From contig NZ_JACGAG010000004.1 in NCBI RefSeq assembly GCF_014050525.1, forward strand, positions 176,421 through 240,420: a stretch of DNA of 64,000 nt, read 5' to 3'. Source of the stretch: Clostridium sp. cel8. Its GTDB lineage: Bacteria; Bacillota; Clostridia; Clostridiales; Clostridiaceae. The translations under genes were made by a program, and so were the position numbers. The notes under the pieces were generated by a model, which ran no database searches, was not told the DNA's origin, and saw nothing but the letters and a program-made list of their open reading frames with translations. Positions 39,672-52,951 of this stretch are shown piece after piece (within the stretch, counting starts at the first letter, position 1; every line of letters begins with the position of its first letter).

Positions 39672-41921
39672 ATGGATTTAAAAAATCTTTTAAATAAGGA
39701 ACAGTATGAGGCAGTAAATACTATAGAAGGGCCACTTTTAATATTGGCAGGGGCAGGTTCTGGAAAGACAAGAGTCCTTACATATCGAATAGCACATATG
39801 ATTAAGGATTTAAATATATATCCATCAAAGATTCTTGCAATAACTTTTACAAATAAAGCTGCAGATGAAATGAGAGATAGATTGAGAAAACTTGTAGGAA
39901 ATGAAGTTGAAAATATGTGGATATCTACTTTTCATTCCAGCTGTGTAAGAATACTTAGAAGAGAAATAGATAAACTTGGATATAATAAGAATTTTGCTAT
40001 ATATGATAGCTATGATCAAAAAGTTCTAATAAAGCAGTGTATGGAAGAACTACAAATAGATGAAAAGACTATAAGTGCAAGGGAGATAATAAGCAAGATA
40101 AGTTCCCAAAAAGATAGTCTTGTGTCCCCTAAAAAGTATAAAAGTCAACACGAAAAAGATTTTAGATTAAATAAAATTGCAGATGTATATATTTTATATC
40201 AGAAAAAGCTTAAAAATAATAATGCACTTGATTTTGATGATTTAATATACAAAACAGTTCAGCTTTTTAAGGAACATGAGGACGTGCTTGAATTCTACCA
40301 GAGAAAATTTAAGTACATAATGGTAGATGAATATCAAGATACAAGTAAGTCACAATATGAATTTATAACTCTCCTTTCAAAAGAACATAAAAATATATGT
40401 GTAGTTGGTGATGATGATCAATGTATTTATGAGTGGAGAGGTGCAGATATAAGAAATATTCTAGATTTTGAAAAAGATTATCCAAATGCAAAAGTTATAA
40501 AACTTGAGCAAAACTATCGTTCTAAGGGAAATATTTTAAAAGCTGCTAACGATGTAATAAGTAACAATTCTGAAAGAAAGAGAAAAGTGCTTAGAACAAA
40601 GAATGACAGTGGAAGTAAGATAAAAGTGTATAGAGCATATTCGGATTTAGATGAGGGAATATATGTTGCAAATCAAATAAAAACGCTCTATCGTGAGGAA
40701 AATAAAAAATATAGTGATTTTGCAATACTTTACAGGACAAATGCACAATCTAGGGTATTTGAAGATATATTTATGAGATATAATATACCTTATAGAATAG
40801 TTGGTGGTCTTAAATTTTATGATAGAAAAGAAATAAAAGATATAATATCATATTTAAAATTTATAAATAATCCTCTTGACGATATAAGTCTTAAAAGAAT
40901 AATAAATGAGCCGAAGAGAAGTATAGGAGCTAGTACTGTAAATAAAGTGCAAGAATTTGCATCTTCAATGGACGAGTGCATGTATAGCGTATTACTTGAT
41001 ATAGAAGATGTAATAAATTTGCCAAAGAGAAGTGTATCATCTATAAAAAAGTTTGTAAGTCTTATAAATAGTTTTATAAAAAGTAGAGATGAAATACCAG
41101 TATCTAGTCTTATAAAAGAGATACTTGATACAACTGGATATTTGAATAAACTTAAATCATCTAAGGATCCAGATTGTATAAGTAGAATAGAGAATTTAAA
41201 AGAACTTGTATCTGCAGCTGTTGAGTTTGAAGCATCATCAGAAGACAAGTCTTTGTCTGCATTTCTTGAAAAAGTAACTCTTGTGTCTGATATAGATAAT
41301 TTTGATGAAGATTCAGATAGTGTAGTTATAATGACGGTTCATAGTGCAAAGGGACTTGAATTTCCAGTGGTATTTATGGTAGGAATGGAGAATGGAATAT
41401 TCCCAGGTAATCAATCTATTGACAATCCTGAGGAAATGGAAGAATCAAGAAGATTATGTTATGTTGGAATTACTAGAGCTAAGGAAAAATTGTATATGAC
41501 TTCTGCAGAAAGTAGAAGAGTATTTGGTAGAACTGTAAATTATGGTGAGTCTAGTTTTATACATGAAATATCCGATAGCTTAAAAGAATATGAGAATGCT
41601 CAAAATCAGAGTTCTAAGTCTAGAAAATTTATAGATAAATCAAATCAGTGGACTTCTTCTAAAAGTGGTATAAAAAATTCTTTAGTTGATTCTAATAAAT
41701 TTAAAGATTTACCAAAAAGTGAGTCTATAAAAAAAGAAAATACCAATAAGCTTAAAATTGAAGATATAAAATCAGGTATGAAAGTAAAACATAATAAATT
41801 TGGAATAGGTACTATAGTAGGTGTAAATAAAAGCGGAGATGATATAAAACTGACAATAGCCTTTGACAAAAGAGGAATAAAAAATCTTATGTATGGAGTG
41901 GCACAGCTTGAAGCAGTATGA
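39672..41921 (+). CDS. pcrA: ATP-dependent DNA helicase PcrA/UvrD
   Basis: A 749-residue superfamily 1A 3'-5' helicase for DNA repair and removal of transcription or replication conflicts. Motif I GAGSGKT, motif Ia TFTNKAADEM, motif II VDEYQDTS, motif IV-region QNYRSKG, motif V TVHSAKGLEF and motif VI YVGITRA are all present in order. The C-terminal Tudor-like RNA-polymerase-binding segment (KVKHNKFGIGTI) is present. GGGAGAGGAG precedes the ATG. ligA follows after 27 bases. Confidence 0.96.
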   Translation: MDLKNLLNKEQYEAVNTIEGPLLILAGAGSGKTRVLTYRIAHMIKDLNIYPSKILAITFTNKAADEMRDRLRKLVGNEVENMWISTFHSSCVRILRREIDKLGYNKNFAIYDSYDQKVLIKQCMEELQIDEKTISAREIISKISSQKDSLVSPKKYKSQHEKDFRLNKIADVYILYQKKLKNNNALDFDDLIYKTVQLFKEHEDVLEFYQRKFKYIMVDEYQDTSKSQYEFITLLSKEHKNICVVGDDDQCIYEWRGADIRNILDFEKDYPNAKVIKLEQNYRSKGNILKAANDVISNNSERKRKVLRTKNDSGSKIKVYRAYSDLDEGIYVANQIKTLYREENKKYSDFAILYRTNAQSRVFEDIFMRYNIPYRIVGGLKFYDRKEIKDIISYLKFINNPLDDISLKRIINEPKRSIGASTVNKVQEFASSMDECMYSVLLDIEDVINLPKRSVSSIKKFVSLINSFIKSRDEIPVSSLIKEILDTTGYLNKLKSSKDPDCISRIENLKELVSAAVEFEASSEDKSLSAFLEKVTLVSDIDNFDEDSDSVVIMTVHSAKGLEFPVVFMVGMENGIFPGNQSIDNPEEMEESRRLCYVGITRAKEKLYMTSAESRRVFGRTVNYGESSFIHEISDSLKEYENAQNQSSKSRKFIDKSNQWTSSKSGIKNSLVDSNKFKDLPKSESIKKENTNKLKIEDIKSGMKVKHNKFGIGTIVGVNKSGDDIKLTIAFDKRGIKNLMYGVAQLEAV

Positions 41922-41933
41922 TAGTGGATATAA

Positions 41934-43949
<2,016 letters not shown>

Positions 43950-44061
43950 TTTGTATTTAAAGTGAAATTTTTTATATTTACAAACTATTTAAAAAGGTTT
44001 ATCATAAAAATTGATTTGGTGTTTTAAATTAATTTTTTACCTTAATTATCGGAGGATAAAA

Positions 44062-44331
44062 ATGAAGAATACATTAAGTTTATTAGGATGGATATGTGTT
44101 ATATTTACAACAGTTGCACTAGTATTAACGCTTCTTACTACATATCAGTTTGTGTATATAAAGTATTTTAGTAACTATTATACACTTCAATTGAGTATGG
44201 TTGTAACTATGATAATATGGTCTATAAACATGGCGGTGCTTAGAAAAAATTTCAAGAATATACTATATCCTTTAACTTGTGTATTAATAGCAGGTATCAC
44301 CATATTTTTTATGTATATGAAAGTTTATTAA
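44062..44331 (+). CDS. Small three-helix membrane protein, unknown function
   Basis: An 89-residue hydrophobic protein with predicted membrane segments near residues 5-26, 36-56 and 62-84. GGAGG at 44051-44055 fixes the start at ATG 44062; the longer upstream frame has no site. I do not recognise a family. It is flanked by ligA and, after a terminator, gatC. Confidence 0.7.
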   Translation: MKNTLSLLGWICVIFTTVALVLTLLTTYQFVYIKYFSNYYTLQLSMVVTMIIWSINMAVLRKNFKNILYPLTCVLIAGITIFFMYMKVY

Positions 44332-44337
44332 GTTTTT

Positions 44338-44370
44338 GGGGACAGTCTTTTGAGTGTTCCCTTTTGTTTT
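44338..44370 (+). terminator. Terminator before gatC
   Basis: A 7-bp GC-rich stem (44338-44344 with 44355-44361, one G-T pair) is followed by TTTTGTTTT. Confidence 0.7.
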
Positions 44371-44404
44371 ATATAAAAAGTTAACTAAAAAGGAGGAATT
44401 TAAG

Positions 44405-44695
44405 ATGTCAATTTCACTTGAAGATGTTAAATGTACAGCTAAACTTGCAAGGTTAAAATTTAGCGAAATTGAACAAAATAGACTTGTAGAAGATTTAAGT
44501 GAGATTATGGATTATGTAAGTAAATTAGATGAATTGGATGTGGAAGAAGAAGAGCCAGTTGTAAATCCATATTATATTGAAAATAAATACAGAGAAGATA
44601 TTGTGGAAGATTCATTAGATATATCAGAGGTTATGAAAAATTCACCTGAAAGTATTAACAATTATATAATAGTACCACAAGTTATTGATGATTGA
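44405..44695 (+). CDS. gatC: Asp-tRNA(Asn)/Glu-tRNA(Gln) amidotransferase subunit C
   Basis: A 96-residue GatC that stabilises the GatAB amidotransferase. It begins MSISLEDVKCTAKLARL and contains the Leu-rich helix and the EEEPVVNPY linker. AAAGGAGG defines ATG 44405; an upstream in-frame codon at 44354 is excluded. gatA and gatB follow. Confidence 0.95.
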   Translation: MSISLEDVKCTAKLARLKFSEIEQNRLVEDLSEIMDYVSKLDELDVEEEEPVVNPYYIENKYREDIVEDSLDISEVMKNSPESINNYIIVPQVIDD

Positions 44696-44736
44696 TCTAT
44701 TGAGCATTTAATAAAATATTGAGAAAGAGGTATAGT

Positions 44737-46215
44737 ATGAGTTTTACTGCATGTAAATTGAAAAGTATGATATTAAATAAGGAAATAAAAGTAGAAGAGT
44801 GTGTAAGAATTTATTTGGATAGAATACACAAGCTTGATCCAAAGTTAGATGCCTATTTATATGTAGCAGAAGATGAAGCAATAAAAACTGCAAAAAAGCT
44901 AGATTTAAAATTGGCATCAAATGAGAAACTTGGAAAATTATTTGGAATTCCAGTGGCCATTAAAGACAATATAAGCGTTTCAGGAATGCAGAATACCTGT
45001 GCATCTAAAATGCTTGAAGGATATATAGCACCTTATGATGCAACTGCAGTAGAAAGAATAAAAAGAGAAGATGGAATAATAATTGGAAAGCTAAATATGG
45101 ATGAATTTGCTATGGGATCTTCTACAGAAACTAGTTGTTTTAAAATAACTAAAAATCCTTGGGATCTTGAAAGAATATCTGGAGGATCTTCTGGAGGACC
45201 AGCAGCCTCTGTTGCATCACTTGAAAGTCCTCTTTCTCTTGGAACAGATACTGGTGGATCTATAAGGCAGCCTGCCTCTGTTTGTGGAATAGTAGGGCTT
45301 AAACCAACCTATGGTAGGGTATCTCGATATGGATTAACAGCTTTTGGATCTACCCTTGATCAGATAGGACCAATGTCTAAGAATGTTGAAGACTGTGCGC
45401 TCCTGACCCAATGTATTGCAGGAGTTGATGATAAGGACTTTACAACTGCAGATATAAAAGTACCTGATTATAGCAAAAGTTTGTCTAATGATATAAGAGG
45501 TAAGAAAATAGGAATACCAATTGAGTGTTTTGAGGATACAATAGATCCAAAGGTTAGAAAATGTATTGAAGAGGCTATACAAGTTTTCATAGAAAATGGT
45601 GCAGAGGTAAAGTGCTGTTCAATGCCTATATCAAAATATTCCCTTGCCGCTTATTATATAATAGGTTGTGCTGAGGCATCATCGAATTTTGCTAGATTTG
45701 ATGGTATAAGATATGGACACAGAGCAAATAATTATAAAGATTCAATGGATATATATTTTAAATCTAGAAGTGAAGGCTTTGGATATGAAGTAAAAAAGAG
45801 AATAATGATTGGAACTTATGTACTTTCTAGTGAAAATTATGAGAAATATTATAAAAAAGCACTTAAAGTGAGAAGCTTAATAAAGAAGGAATTCTTGAGT
45901 ATAATGAGTGAGTTTGATGCTATAATATGTCCAACATCTCCTACAACAGCATTTAAAATAGGTGAAAAGAAAGATCCTATATCAATGTATAAGTCTGATA
46001 TTTATGCTGTACCTGCAAATATAGCAGGGGTTCCAGCTATATCTATTCCATGTGGAATTGTAGATGGACTTCCAGTTGGAATGCAGCTTATGAGTAACTA
46101 TTTTAGAGAAGATTTGTTATTTAATTTGGCATATAGCTTTGAACAGTCCACAAATTGGCATAAGTTGAAACCTTCTATGCTGAATTCAATTGAAAAGGAA
46201 GGTGAATCTATTTGA
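44737..46215 (+). CDS. gatA: Asp-tRNA(Asn)/Glu-tRNA(Gln) amidotransferase subunit A
   Basis: A 492-residue amidase that releases ammonia from glutamine for transamidation of mischarged tRNA. The Ser-cisSer-Lys triad is visible: Lys in IPVAIKDNI, the cis-Ser in [12 protein letters not shown] and the nucleophile in the [12 protein letters not shown] region. ATG 44737 follows AGAAAGAGG. Its stop overlaps the start of gatB by four bases. Confidence 0.96.
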   Translation: MSFTACKLKSMILNKEIKVEECVRIYLDRIHKLDPKLDAYLYVAEDEAIKTAKKLDLKLASNEKLGKLFGIPVAIKDNISVSGMQNTCASKMLEGYIAPYDATAVERIKREDGIIIGKLNMDEFAMGSSTETSCFKITKNPWDLERISGGSSGGPAASVASLESPLSLGTDTGGSIRQPASVCGIVGLKPTYGRVSRYGLTAFGSTLDQIGPMSKNVEDCALLTQCIAGVDDKDFTTADIKVPDYSKSLSNDIRGKKIGIPIECFEDTIDPKVRKCIEEAIQVFIENGAEVKCCSMPISKYSLAAYYIIGCAEASSNFARFDGIRYGHRANNYKDSMDIYFKSRSEGFGYEVKKRIMIGTYVLSSENYEKYYKKALKVRSLIKKEFLSIMSEFDAIICPTSPTTAFKIGEKKDPISMYKSDIYAVPANIAGVPAISIPCGIVDGLPVGMQLMSNYFREDLLFNLAYSFEQSTNWHKLKPSMLNSIEKEGESI

Positions 46216-47645
46216 AATTTGAAATGGTTGTAGGGTTAGAGGTACATGTTGAACTTTCAACTAATACAAAAATATATTGTGGATGTAGTACAAAATTTGG
46301 AGATGCTCCAAATAGCCATGTATGTCCAATATGTCTTGGACTTCCTGGTTCTCTTCCAAGATTAAATAAAAAGGTAGTAGAGTATGCTATAATGGCAGGA
46401 ATTGCATTTAATTGTACTATATCAAGGAAGAGTAGAATGGATAGAAAAAATTACTTTTATCCTGACTGCCCTAAAAATTATCAAATAACTCAAGATAAGT
46501 TTCCACTTTGTAGAAACGGATTTATGGAGATAGAATTAGGAGATGGAACACATAAAAGAATAGGAATAAATAGAATACATATTGAAGAAGATGCAGCAAA
46601 ACTTATACATAGAAAATCAGGGACCTTTATTGATTACAATAGAGCTGGTGTACCTCTTATTGAAATAGTATCCGAGGCAGATATTAGAAGCTCTGAAGAA
46701 GCTGTATTATATCTAAAAAAATTAAGAGAGATAGTTTATTCAATAGGCATTTCTGACTGTAAAATGGAAGAAGGATCTCTAAGATGTGATGCTAATATAT
46801 CTGTAAAACAAAAAGGAAGTACAAAACTTGGAATTAGAACTGAAATAAAAAATATAAACTCATTTAAAGCACTTAAAAAAGCACTTGAATATGAATATAA
46901 AAGACAAATTTCTGTAATAGAAAATCATGGAGAAATAAATCAAGAAACTAGAAGGTGGAATGATTCTAAGCTAAGAACTGAAGTTATAAGAGAAAAAGAG
47001 TATTCAAAAGATTATAGGTATTTTCCTGATGGAGATTTGGTAACCATTAATATAACAGATGAGTATATAGAAGAAATTAAAAAGAAAATTCCAGAGATGT
47101 CCTATGAAAGGGAAAAGAGATTTATAAAGGAATACAATCTTTCAAAACATGAGGCCCATATACTTAGTTTGGATATTTGTGTTTCCAATTTTTTTGAAGA
47201 TACTGTTAGAATTTCTAACAGGCCTCAAGTTGTTGCAAATTGGATAGTAGAATATATATTTAAATTGCTAAGTAAAAATTCAATGAATATAGATGATATA
47301 AAATTTGGAAGTGAAGATTTAGCAGAATTAATAGAACTTGTTGTTTCTGAAACGATATCAAATGATATTGGAAGAAAGATACTAAAAGAAATGTTTTTAA
47401 CAGGAGAAAGTCCAAGTAAAATAGCAAGAAAGAAAAAACTTCTTCAAAATAACAATGAGGATGAAATAAATAAAATTGTAAAACTTGTTATAAATGAAAA
47501 TCAAAAGGCTGTAGAAGACTATAAAAATGGTAAAAAGAGAGCTGTTAAATTTATTATAGGTCTTGTTATGAAAAAAATGGAAGGAAAGGCAAATCCACAT
47601 ATTGTGAGCAAATTGGTTAAGAGAGAACTAGAAAAAGTTAAATAA
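46212..47645 (+). CDS. gatB: Asp-tRNA(Asn)/Glu-tRNA(Gln) amidotransferase subunit B
   Basis: A 477-residue GatB that phosphorylates the mischarged tRNA and uses ammonia from GatA. The start [13 protein letters not shown], the zinc cysteines in CGCSTKF and CPICLGLPG, and the C-terminal YqeY-like tail are present. Translation starts at TTG 46212 with GGAAGGTGA upstream and a four-base overlap with gatA, so expression is coupled. A strong terminator follows. Confidence 0.96.
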   Translation: MKFEMVVGLEVHVELSTNTKIYCGCSTKFGDAPNSHVCPICLGLPGSLPRLNKKVVEYAIMAGIAFNCTISRKSRMDRKNYFYPDCPKNYQITQDKFPLCRNGFMEIELGDGTHKRIGINRIHIEEDAAKLIHRKSGTFIDYNRAGVPLIEIVSEADIRSSEEAVLYLKKLREIVYSIGISDCKMEEGSLRCDANISVKQKGSTKLGIRTEIKNINSFKALKKALEYEYKRQISVIENHGEINQETRRWNDSKLRTEVIREKEYSKDYRYFPDGDLVTINITDEYIEEIKKKIPEMSYEREKRFIKEYNLSKHEAHILSLDICVSNFFEDTVRISNRPQVVANWIVEYIFKLLSKNSMNIDDIKFGSEDLAELIELVVSETISNDIGRKILKEMFLTGESPSKIARKKKLLQNNNEDEINKIVKLVINENQKAVEDYKNGKKRAVKFIIGLVMKKMEGKANPHIVSKLVKRELEKVK

Positions 47646-47652
47646 TAGAAAA

Positions 47653-47684
47653 AATAAAAAGACTGCCTTTAGTCTTTTTATTCT
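47653..47684. terminator. Bidirectional terminator after gatB
   Basis: A stem AATAAAAAGACT with its complement (loop GCCTTT) gives T tracts on both strands and serves gatB and the convergent small gene. Confidence 0.85.
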
Positions 47685-47890
47685 TTCTCATTATAGCTAT
47701 CCATTACATTTTCAAGGGTAGTAATATCTTTTTTTGCAATGCTATGTAAATGTTCTTTTATCTGCTCTAATAAATAATTTTTATATTTTATTTGGGACAA
47801 TGTTTGTTTGGCGATTATAAATCCCCATATGAGTATGAACACTATTGTGCACATGGTAATTATAGCTAGAATTTCTATGGCAAGTAACAT
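47678..47890 (-). CDS. Small single-pass membrane protein, unknown function
   Basis: A 70-residue protein with one N-terminal membrane helix (about residues 3-27) followed by an amphipathic, charged helical tail. GGAGG lies well spaced before ATG at 47890 on the minus strand; the longer frame from 47908 overlaps that site and is rejected. No family is recognised. Confidence 0.6.
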   Translation of the reverse strand: MLLAIEILAIITMCTIVFILIWGFIIAKQTLSQIKYKNYLLEQIKEHLHSIAKKDITTLENVMDSYNEKE

Positions 47891-48038
47891 TTTTACGATC
47901 CTCCACAAATATAAAATTAATTATTTATATTATATCATAAGTATATCATAAGATAGAAATTCGAGTTATTTGTTTAACTTTTTTATATATGTCAATAATT
48001 AAAATATAAATATTTATAACTAAAATAGGGAGAAGTCT

Positions 48039-49607
48039 ATGAGAAAATTTATTTATGTGGCAATTCTAGCTAGTGTAATAATTGTTATTATGAGTTGCAC
48101 ATCTGTAGAAAAAAGGGTTAAGCAAGCTGCAACTACAAATTATGAGAATTCAATAGTTTATAATATAAATAATTTTCCAAAGGATCTTGTTATGGCCGAT
48201 TCATATGATTTGAGAGAAAAAGATTTGCTTTCAAATTTATTTGATGGTCTTGTTTCCATTGATGAAGATGGAAATATAGTTCCTGATTTAGCAGAAAAGT
48301 GGAGTGTAAACAAAGATAAAACACAATATACATTTACTATAAGAAAAAACGCAAAATGGAGCGATGGCAAAGATATAACTGCTAAAGACTTTGTGGATTT
48401 CTTTTCAAATATACTTAATAAAAATTTAAATAATGTGTATGCAGATCAACTTAACTGTATATTTGGCATAGATAAATACAGAAATAATAATGGGAGTTTT
48501 GAAAATGTAGCTATAAAGGCATTAAATCAAAGGACTTTACAGATAAGGTTGAATTATTCTTGTGATTATTTCTTAAATATAATGGCAGAACCTGTTTATT
48601 CTCTGAGAAAAATAGATGATGATCTATTGAATTGGAGAAGAAAATATAAAAATATACCTTATTCAGGAAGTTTTGTAATAGATAATATATCAGACAATGG
48701 GGACATTGAACTAAATAAGAACAAAAATTATTGGAACAAAGATAATGTTAAAAATAATAATGTAATCATAAAGGAATTTGGAAGTAGTGAAGGTGCACTT
48801 GCTGCATTTGAAAATAACACTATAAATGTATTTACTAATCCACCTATAAATGAGATAAAAAATATAGAGAATATATCCATTGTTCCAACTTATGGAGAAG
48901 AAGCACTTATATTCAATAGAAAAAAAGGTGACATATTGGATAACAATTATTTTAGAAAGGCAATTTCTATGTCAATTGACAAGAAAAATATAGTTCAGAA
49001 TATATTGCAAAATAGAGTTGATGCAGCTTCTATGTATATACCTTACAGTGGTACTGTAGAGTACAAGGACCTATTCCCTAAGGAGGAAGAGGCAAAAGAA
49101 TTTATGGAAAAGTCAAAGTATGAATACAATGGTATACCACTCAAAATTATATATATAAATACTGTGGAAAATAAAAAGATATGTGATTCAATTGCAAAAA
49201 ATATAGAAGATACTTTTAATATAGATGTAAAGGCTATTGGCTATACTGAGAATGAATTTGAAGAGAAAATTAAGTCAGATGATTATGATATAGCAGAATT
49301 AAATTACATGGGGAATTATTACCATGCAATTGAACTTTTGGGTATGTTTCAGTCAAATTCTAAGTTGAATTTTGGAGGATATAGCAATAGGGAATTTGAC
49401 ACTAAAATACTTGAAGCAACTTTTGAAAAAGATAGTAGTGAAAGATTGAAGGAACTAAAAGATGCACAGGATATATTGATTAATGATACAGCAGTAATTC
49501 CACTTTACTATAACAATACTATTCTCTGCAGTAAAAGTTACGTTAAAGGAGTATATGTAAATAAACTTGGAAATGTAAAATTAGATAAGGCCTATTTAAC
49601 AAAATAA
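48039..49607 (+). CDS. Oligopeptide ABC transporter substrate-binding lipoprotein (orphan)
   Basis: A 522-residue family 5 solute-binding protein. The signal peptide ends in a lipobox (IVIMSC, Cys about residue 20), so the mature protein is anchored outside the membrane. The typical LFDGLVSIDEDGNIVPDLAEKW region and the later AISMSIDKKNI helix identify the OppA/DppA group. AGGGAGAAG is upstream of the ATG. No permease or ATPase genes are adjacent, so it either feeds a transporter encoded elsewhere or acts in signalling. It is convergent with the next gene. Confidence 0.9.
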   Translation: MRKFIYVAILASVIIVIMSCTSVEKRVKQAATTNYENSIVYNINNFPKDLVMADSYDLREKDLLSNLFDGLVSIDEDGNIVPDLAEKWSVNKDKTQYTFTIRKNAKWSDGKDITAKDFVDFFSNILNKNLNNVYADQLNCIFGIDKYRNNNGSFENVAIKALNQRTLQIRLNYSCDYFLNIMAEPVYSLRKIDDDLLNWRRKYKNIPYSGSFVIDNISDNGDIELNKNKNYWNKDNVKNNNVIIKEFGSSEGALAAFENNTINVFTNPPINEIKNIENISIVPTYGEEALIFNRKKGDILDNNYFRKAISMSIDKKNIVQNILQNRVDAASMYIPYSGTVEYKDLFPKEEEAKEFMEKSKYEYNGIPLKIIYINTVENKKICDSIAKNIEDTFNIDVKAIGYTENEFEEKIKSDDYDIAELNYMGNYYHAIELLGMFQSNSKLNFGGYSNREFDTKILEATFEKDSSERLKELKDAQDILINDTAVIPLYYNNTILCSKSYVKGVYVNKLGNVKLDKAYLTK

Positions 49608-49620
49608 GCCTTATAGTAAA

Positions 49621-51021
49621 TTAAAAATCAATATTTAATATATCAAGTGAGAGAAAAAATATAAACATGTTTTTATAAGTATCAAAAGAAATTTTTGGAG
49701 ATTTAAAACTTTCTTTTTTACGATTATAATTAACGTATTTTGCAAATACTGGTGCTAATTCACAGCTCTCAGGCAGCGGAATTGAAGATATTCTAAAATT
49801 CTTTTCTTCTATGAGATCATCGGATTTTAAGGAGAAATTTCTATATCTTTCTACATTGTTTAAACTTGGAGCTTCTGGCCAGCTTAAAATTAATCCTGAA
49901 TCTATTAGCTGGTTGTTAAATACATCTAAAGCTATTATTTTACTCCCATTTTTCTCCTTGTTTATATCAGAGTCTATTAGACAACATGTTAAGTATAAAA
50001 TTATCTCAAGACATGAAAATTCTACATTCTTTTCAGAAGTATTTTTAATAAAAATTCCCTTTTCAGAATCATATAAATCTATAATTTTTTTATATATGAA
50101 ATCTGCGTTTTCTTTAGCCTTTATTAAATTTGTATACTTGTAAATAAGCATATAGTTAATATAATTTAGGCAATCATTTTCTAAACTATTTTTTTTGCTT
50201 ATAGCTATTGGATATTCATCTCCATAGAATTTTTCAAATATTAATTCAGAAATATCTAGCATTAAATTTTTGCATTTTTCATTTTTAGAGTATTTGTAAA
50301 ATATATTTAATGCAAAACATAGCTTTGTAAGTTCTGAAAATGATTGATCATAAAGTTCATCTTTTAATTCAACAAGCATATCAAGTATGTCCATAGAAAA
50401 ATTTTTAAATTGCTCTACATCATTTTCATCATCTAGTAATAGACTGCATTTGTAGTATGCTGCCATTAAAAAAGCTTGAGTTGAAAAATTAAATTTTCTA
50501 TTCTTCTCCGTAAATTTTAATTTATCTGAATAGGAGCTATTTTCATGCTTCTTATCTACAAAAACTCCTTGGTTTGATCTAAAATTGAATGCATAGAATT
50601 CAAGTTGTTTTTTAGCAAGATAACTATATAATTTAGCAAGATTGTATTTGTTTCTATCTATATCTTTGAAAGAATTGTAGTAGTCATGGAGATCTAGAAG
50701 GCATAGAGTCATAAAGGCATTGCTGTCTATGTTTATTTCTTTTTTAAATTTTTCCTCATTCCAGCATAACTTATCATTTATGTTTATAAGATTTGGGTTA
50801 GCCTTTCTATATATACATAAAAGTGGAGAAAGGTTTTTAAATGTGGTAATATCAAAATTAGGTATATTTTTTGATTTAAGGTCTTTAATTTGTAAAGATA
50901 CACCGCATTTTGAATAGAGAACTATTTGTTTAATAGATTCCTTTGACAAATAAAATAATTGTGATTTTATATTGTCTGGATTTATTTTGTTAATTTTTAA
51001 AAATGGGCCTATATATTTCAA
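49621..51021 (-). CDS. Unknown helical protein of 466 residues
   Basis: I do not recognise this protein by family. It has no signal peptide or membrane helix and is predicted to be almost all alpha-helical. Short aromatic loops repeat between helix pairs (SNQGVFVD, YDSEKGIFIKN, GLILSWPEAPS), reminiscent of alpha/alpha-barrel proteins. The start is TTG at 51021 with AGGTG about ten bases upstream. It is convergent with the orphan oligopeptide-binding gene (13 bases between stops) and divergent from an AIR-synthase-like gene. Confidence 0.75.
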   Translation of the reverse strand: MKYIGPFLKINKINPDNIKSQLFYLSKESIKQIVLYSKCGVSLQIKDLKSKNIPNFDITTFKNLSPLLCIYRKANPNLININDKLCWNEEKFKKEINIDSNAFMTLCLLDLHDYYNSFKDIDRNKYNLAKLYSYLAKKQLEFYAFNFRSNQGVFVDKKHENSSYSDKLKFTEKNRKFNFSTQAFLMAAYYKCSLLLDDENDVEQFKNFSMDILDMLVELKDELYDQSFSELTKLCFALNIFYKYSKNEKCKNLMLDISELIFEKFYGDEYPIAISKKNSLENDCLNYINYMLIYKYTNLIKAKENADFIYKKIIDLYDSEKGIFIKNTSEKNVEFSCLEIILYLTCCLIDSDINKEKNGSKIIALDVFNNQLIDSGLILSWPEAPSLNNVERYRNFSLKSDDLIEEKNFRISSIPLPESCELAPVFAKYVNYNRKKESFKSPKISFDTYKNMFIFFLSLDILNIDF

Positions 51022-51117
51022 AATATTACACCTACCATAAATTAATCCTTATATTAATAATATGAAATAAAGTTTAAAATAGTGACTATTTATTATAAAA
51101 AGAGAGGAAGAAATTTT

Positions 51118-52113
51118 ATGAAAGTTGGAAAATTGGACTGGGATGATTTAAAAAAACTAATAGAAAAAAATAGAAGTGTTCTTAGAGATGATATTAGGAT
51201 AAGAAGCGGTATTGGAGAGGATTGTAGCGTAATTAACTTTGGAAGGAAAGAGTGCGTTGTATCAACGGATCCTATAACTGGAGCAGATAAAAATGGAGGT
51301 AAACTGGCGGTACATATAAATTGTAATGATATAGCTTCCTGTGGAGTAGAACCAGTGGGTATTTTAGTTACTATTTTGGCACCTGAAGGTTCTACTTTAG
51401 ATGATATAAACAATGTAATGCAGCAAATAGATTCAGAGGCAAAAAAACTTAATATAGAGATACTTGGAGGACATACTGAGGTAACTAAAGCTGTAAATAA
51501 GATGGTGATTTCTTGTACTGCAATAGGTAAAGGGGAAAGAGGAGTTGCTGTATCTACTTCCGGTGCAAAAGAAGGTGATGATATAATAGTTACAAAATAC
51601 TTATGTATGGAAGGCACAAGTATAATAGCAAATGATTATGAATCGAAACTTAGAAATATACTTTCAGAAAAAGAAATAGAAGAAGCTAAATCTTATATAA
51701 ATAATATAAGTGTTGTTAAAGAAGGTATGATATGTGGGAAATTTGGAGTTAATTCAATGCATGATATAACAGAAGGAGGTATGCTTGGAGGTATTTGGGA
51801 AGTTTCTAAAGCAAGTAATGTTGGATTTAAAATATACATGGATAAAATGCCTATAAGTGATATTACTAAGAAGATATGCGAGGCTTATGATATAGATCCA
51901 TTAAGATTGATTTCCTCTGGAAGTATGCTTATAACCTGTAGTGAAGGTAAAGATTTAGTAGAATTATTAGAATATAATGGAATAAAATCATCCATAGTAG
52001 GGAGTATAACCCGAAAATATGGTATACTAATAAAACATGGGATGGAGATTAAAGTTGAGCCACCTAAAAGAGATGAGTTATTTGTACTTAAAGAAAAACT
52101 TGACAAAAATTAA
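51118..52113 (+). CDS. AIR synthase (PurM)-like protein of the HypE/ThiL/SelD superfamily
   Basis: A 331-residue ATP-dependent PurM-fold protein. The N-terminal ATP-binding GIGEDCSV, the VSTDPITG segment and [18 protein letters not shown] are typical, and the second half has [12 protein letters not shown]. It resembles HypE most, but the Cys-ending tail that HypE uses for carbamoyl transfer is missing (it ends KEKLDKN) and no other hydrogenase maturation genes are nearby. The reaction is therefore unassigned. ATG 51118 follows AGAGAGGAAG. rph follows downstream. Confidence 0.85.
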   Translation: MKVGKLDWDDLKKLIEKNRSVLRDDIRIRSGIGEDCSVINFGRKECVVSTDPITGADKNGGKLAVHINCNDIASCGVEPVGILVTILAPEGSTLDDINNVMQQIDSEAKKLNIEILGGHTEVTKAVNKMVISCTAIGKGERGVAVSTSGAKEGDDIIVTKYLCMEGTSIIANDYESKLRNILSEKEIEEAKSYINNISVVKEGMICGKFGVNSMHDITEGGMLGGIWEVSKASNVGFKIYMDKMPISDITKKICEAYDIDPLRLISSGSMLITCSEGKDLVELLEYNGIKSSIVGSITRKYGILIKHGMEIKVEPPKRDELFVLKEKLDKN

Positions 52114-52202
52114 TATCAAATGATGTTATAATGTTTGTGTGTGTAGATTATTATAATTTGTGTATTTATAAAAATTTGGATAATATTGTTTTGGAGGTTA
52201 AT

Positions 52203-52949
52203 ATGCGAGTTGATGGCAGAAAAGATGATCAAATACGACCAATAAAAATATATAGACATTACACTAAGTATGCAGAGGGATCTGTACTCATAGAAACAGG
52301 AGATACTAAAGTTATATGTACTGCATCTATAGAAGATAGAGTTCCTCCGTTTTTAAAAGGAAAAAATGAAGGATGGATTACTTGTGAATATAATATGCTT
52401 CCAAGAGCTACGCAAGTTAGGAAGATAAGAGATATATCAAGGGGAAAAATTGATGGAAGAACTATGGAGATACAAAGACTTATAGGTAGAGCACTTAGAT
52501 CAGTAGTAGATCTAAAGGCTATGGGTGAAAAAACTATATGGATTGATTGTGATGTAATACAGGCAGATGGTGGTACAAGAACTGCATCTATATCAGGTGC
52601 ATTTGTAGCTTTAGTAGATGCAGTAAATAAACTGCATAAACATAGCCCTTTTAAGGTATATCCTATTAGAGACTTTGTAAGTGCTGTAAGTGTGGGGATA
52701 GTTAATGATGTAAGGCTTTTGGATTTGTGCTATGTGGAAGATTCTAGAGCTCAAGTTGATATGAATATAGTTATGACAGATACGGGTAAATTTGTAGAAG
52801 TACAGGGAACTGGTGAACAGAATCCATTTTCAAGAGAAGATTTAAATGTGCTTCTTGCAATGGCAGAAAAGGGAATAAAGAATATGATTCGTGCACAAAA
52901 GGAAAGTTTAAAGATGGATTCACTTTGGATTGGAACAGGAGGTCAATAA
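52203..52949 (+). CDS. rph: Ribonuclease PH
   Basis: A 248-residue phosphorolytic 3'-5' exoribonuclease that trims tRNA 3' ends. It begins [16 protein letters not shown] and has the family motifs [14 protein letters not shown] and [25 protein letters not shown] precedes ATG 52203; the longer upstream frame from 52131 is rejected. rdgB follows almost without a gap, as in many Firmicutes. Confidence 0.96.
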   Translation: MRVDGRKDDQIRPIKIYRHYTKYAEGSVLIETGDTKVICTASIEDRVPPFLKGKNEGWITCEYNMLPRATQVRKIRDISRGKIDGRTMEIQRLIGRALRSVVDLKAMGEKTIWIDCDVIQADGGTRTASISGAFVALVDAVNKLHKHSPFKVYPIRDFVSAVSVGIVNDVRLLDLCYVEDSRAQVDMNIVMTDTGKFVEVQGTGEQNPFSREDLNVLLAMAEKGIKNMIRAQKESLKMDSLWIGTGGQ

Positions 52950-52951
52950 TA

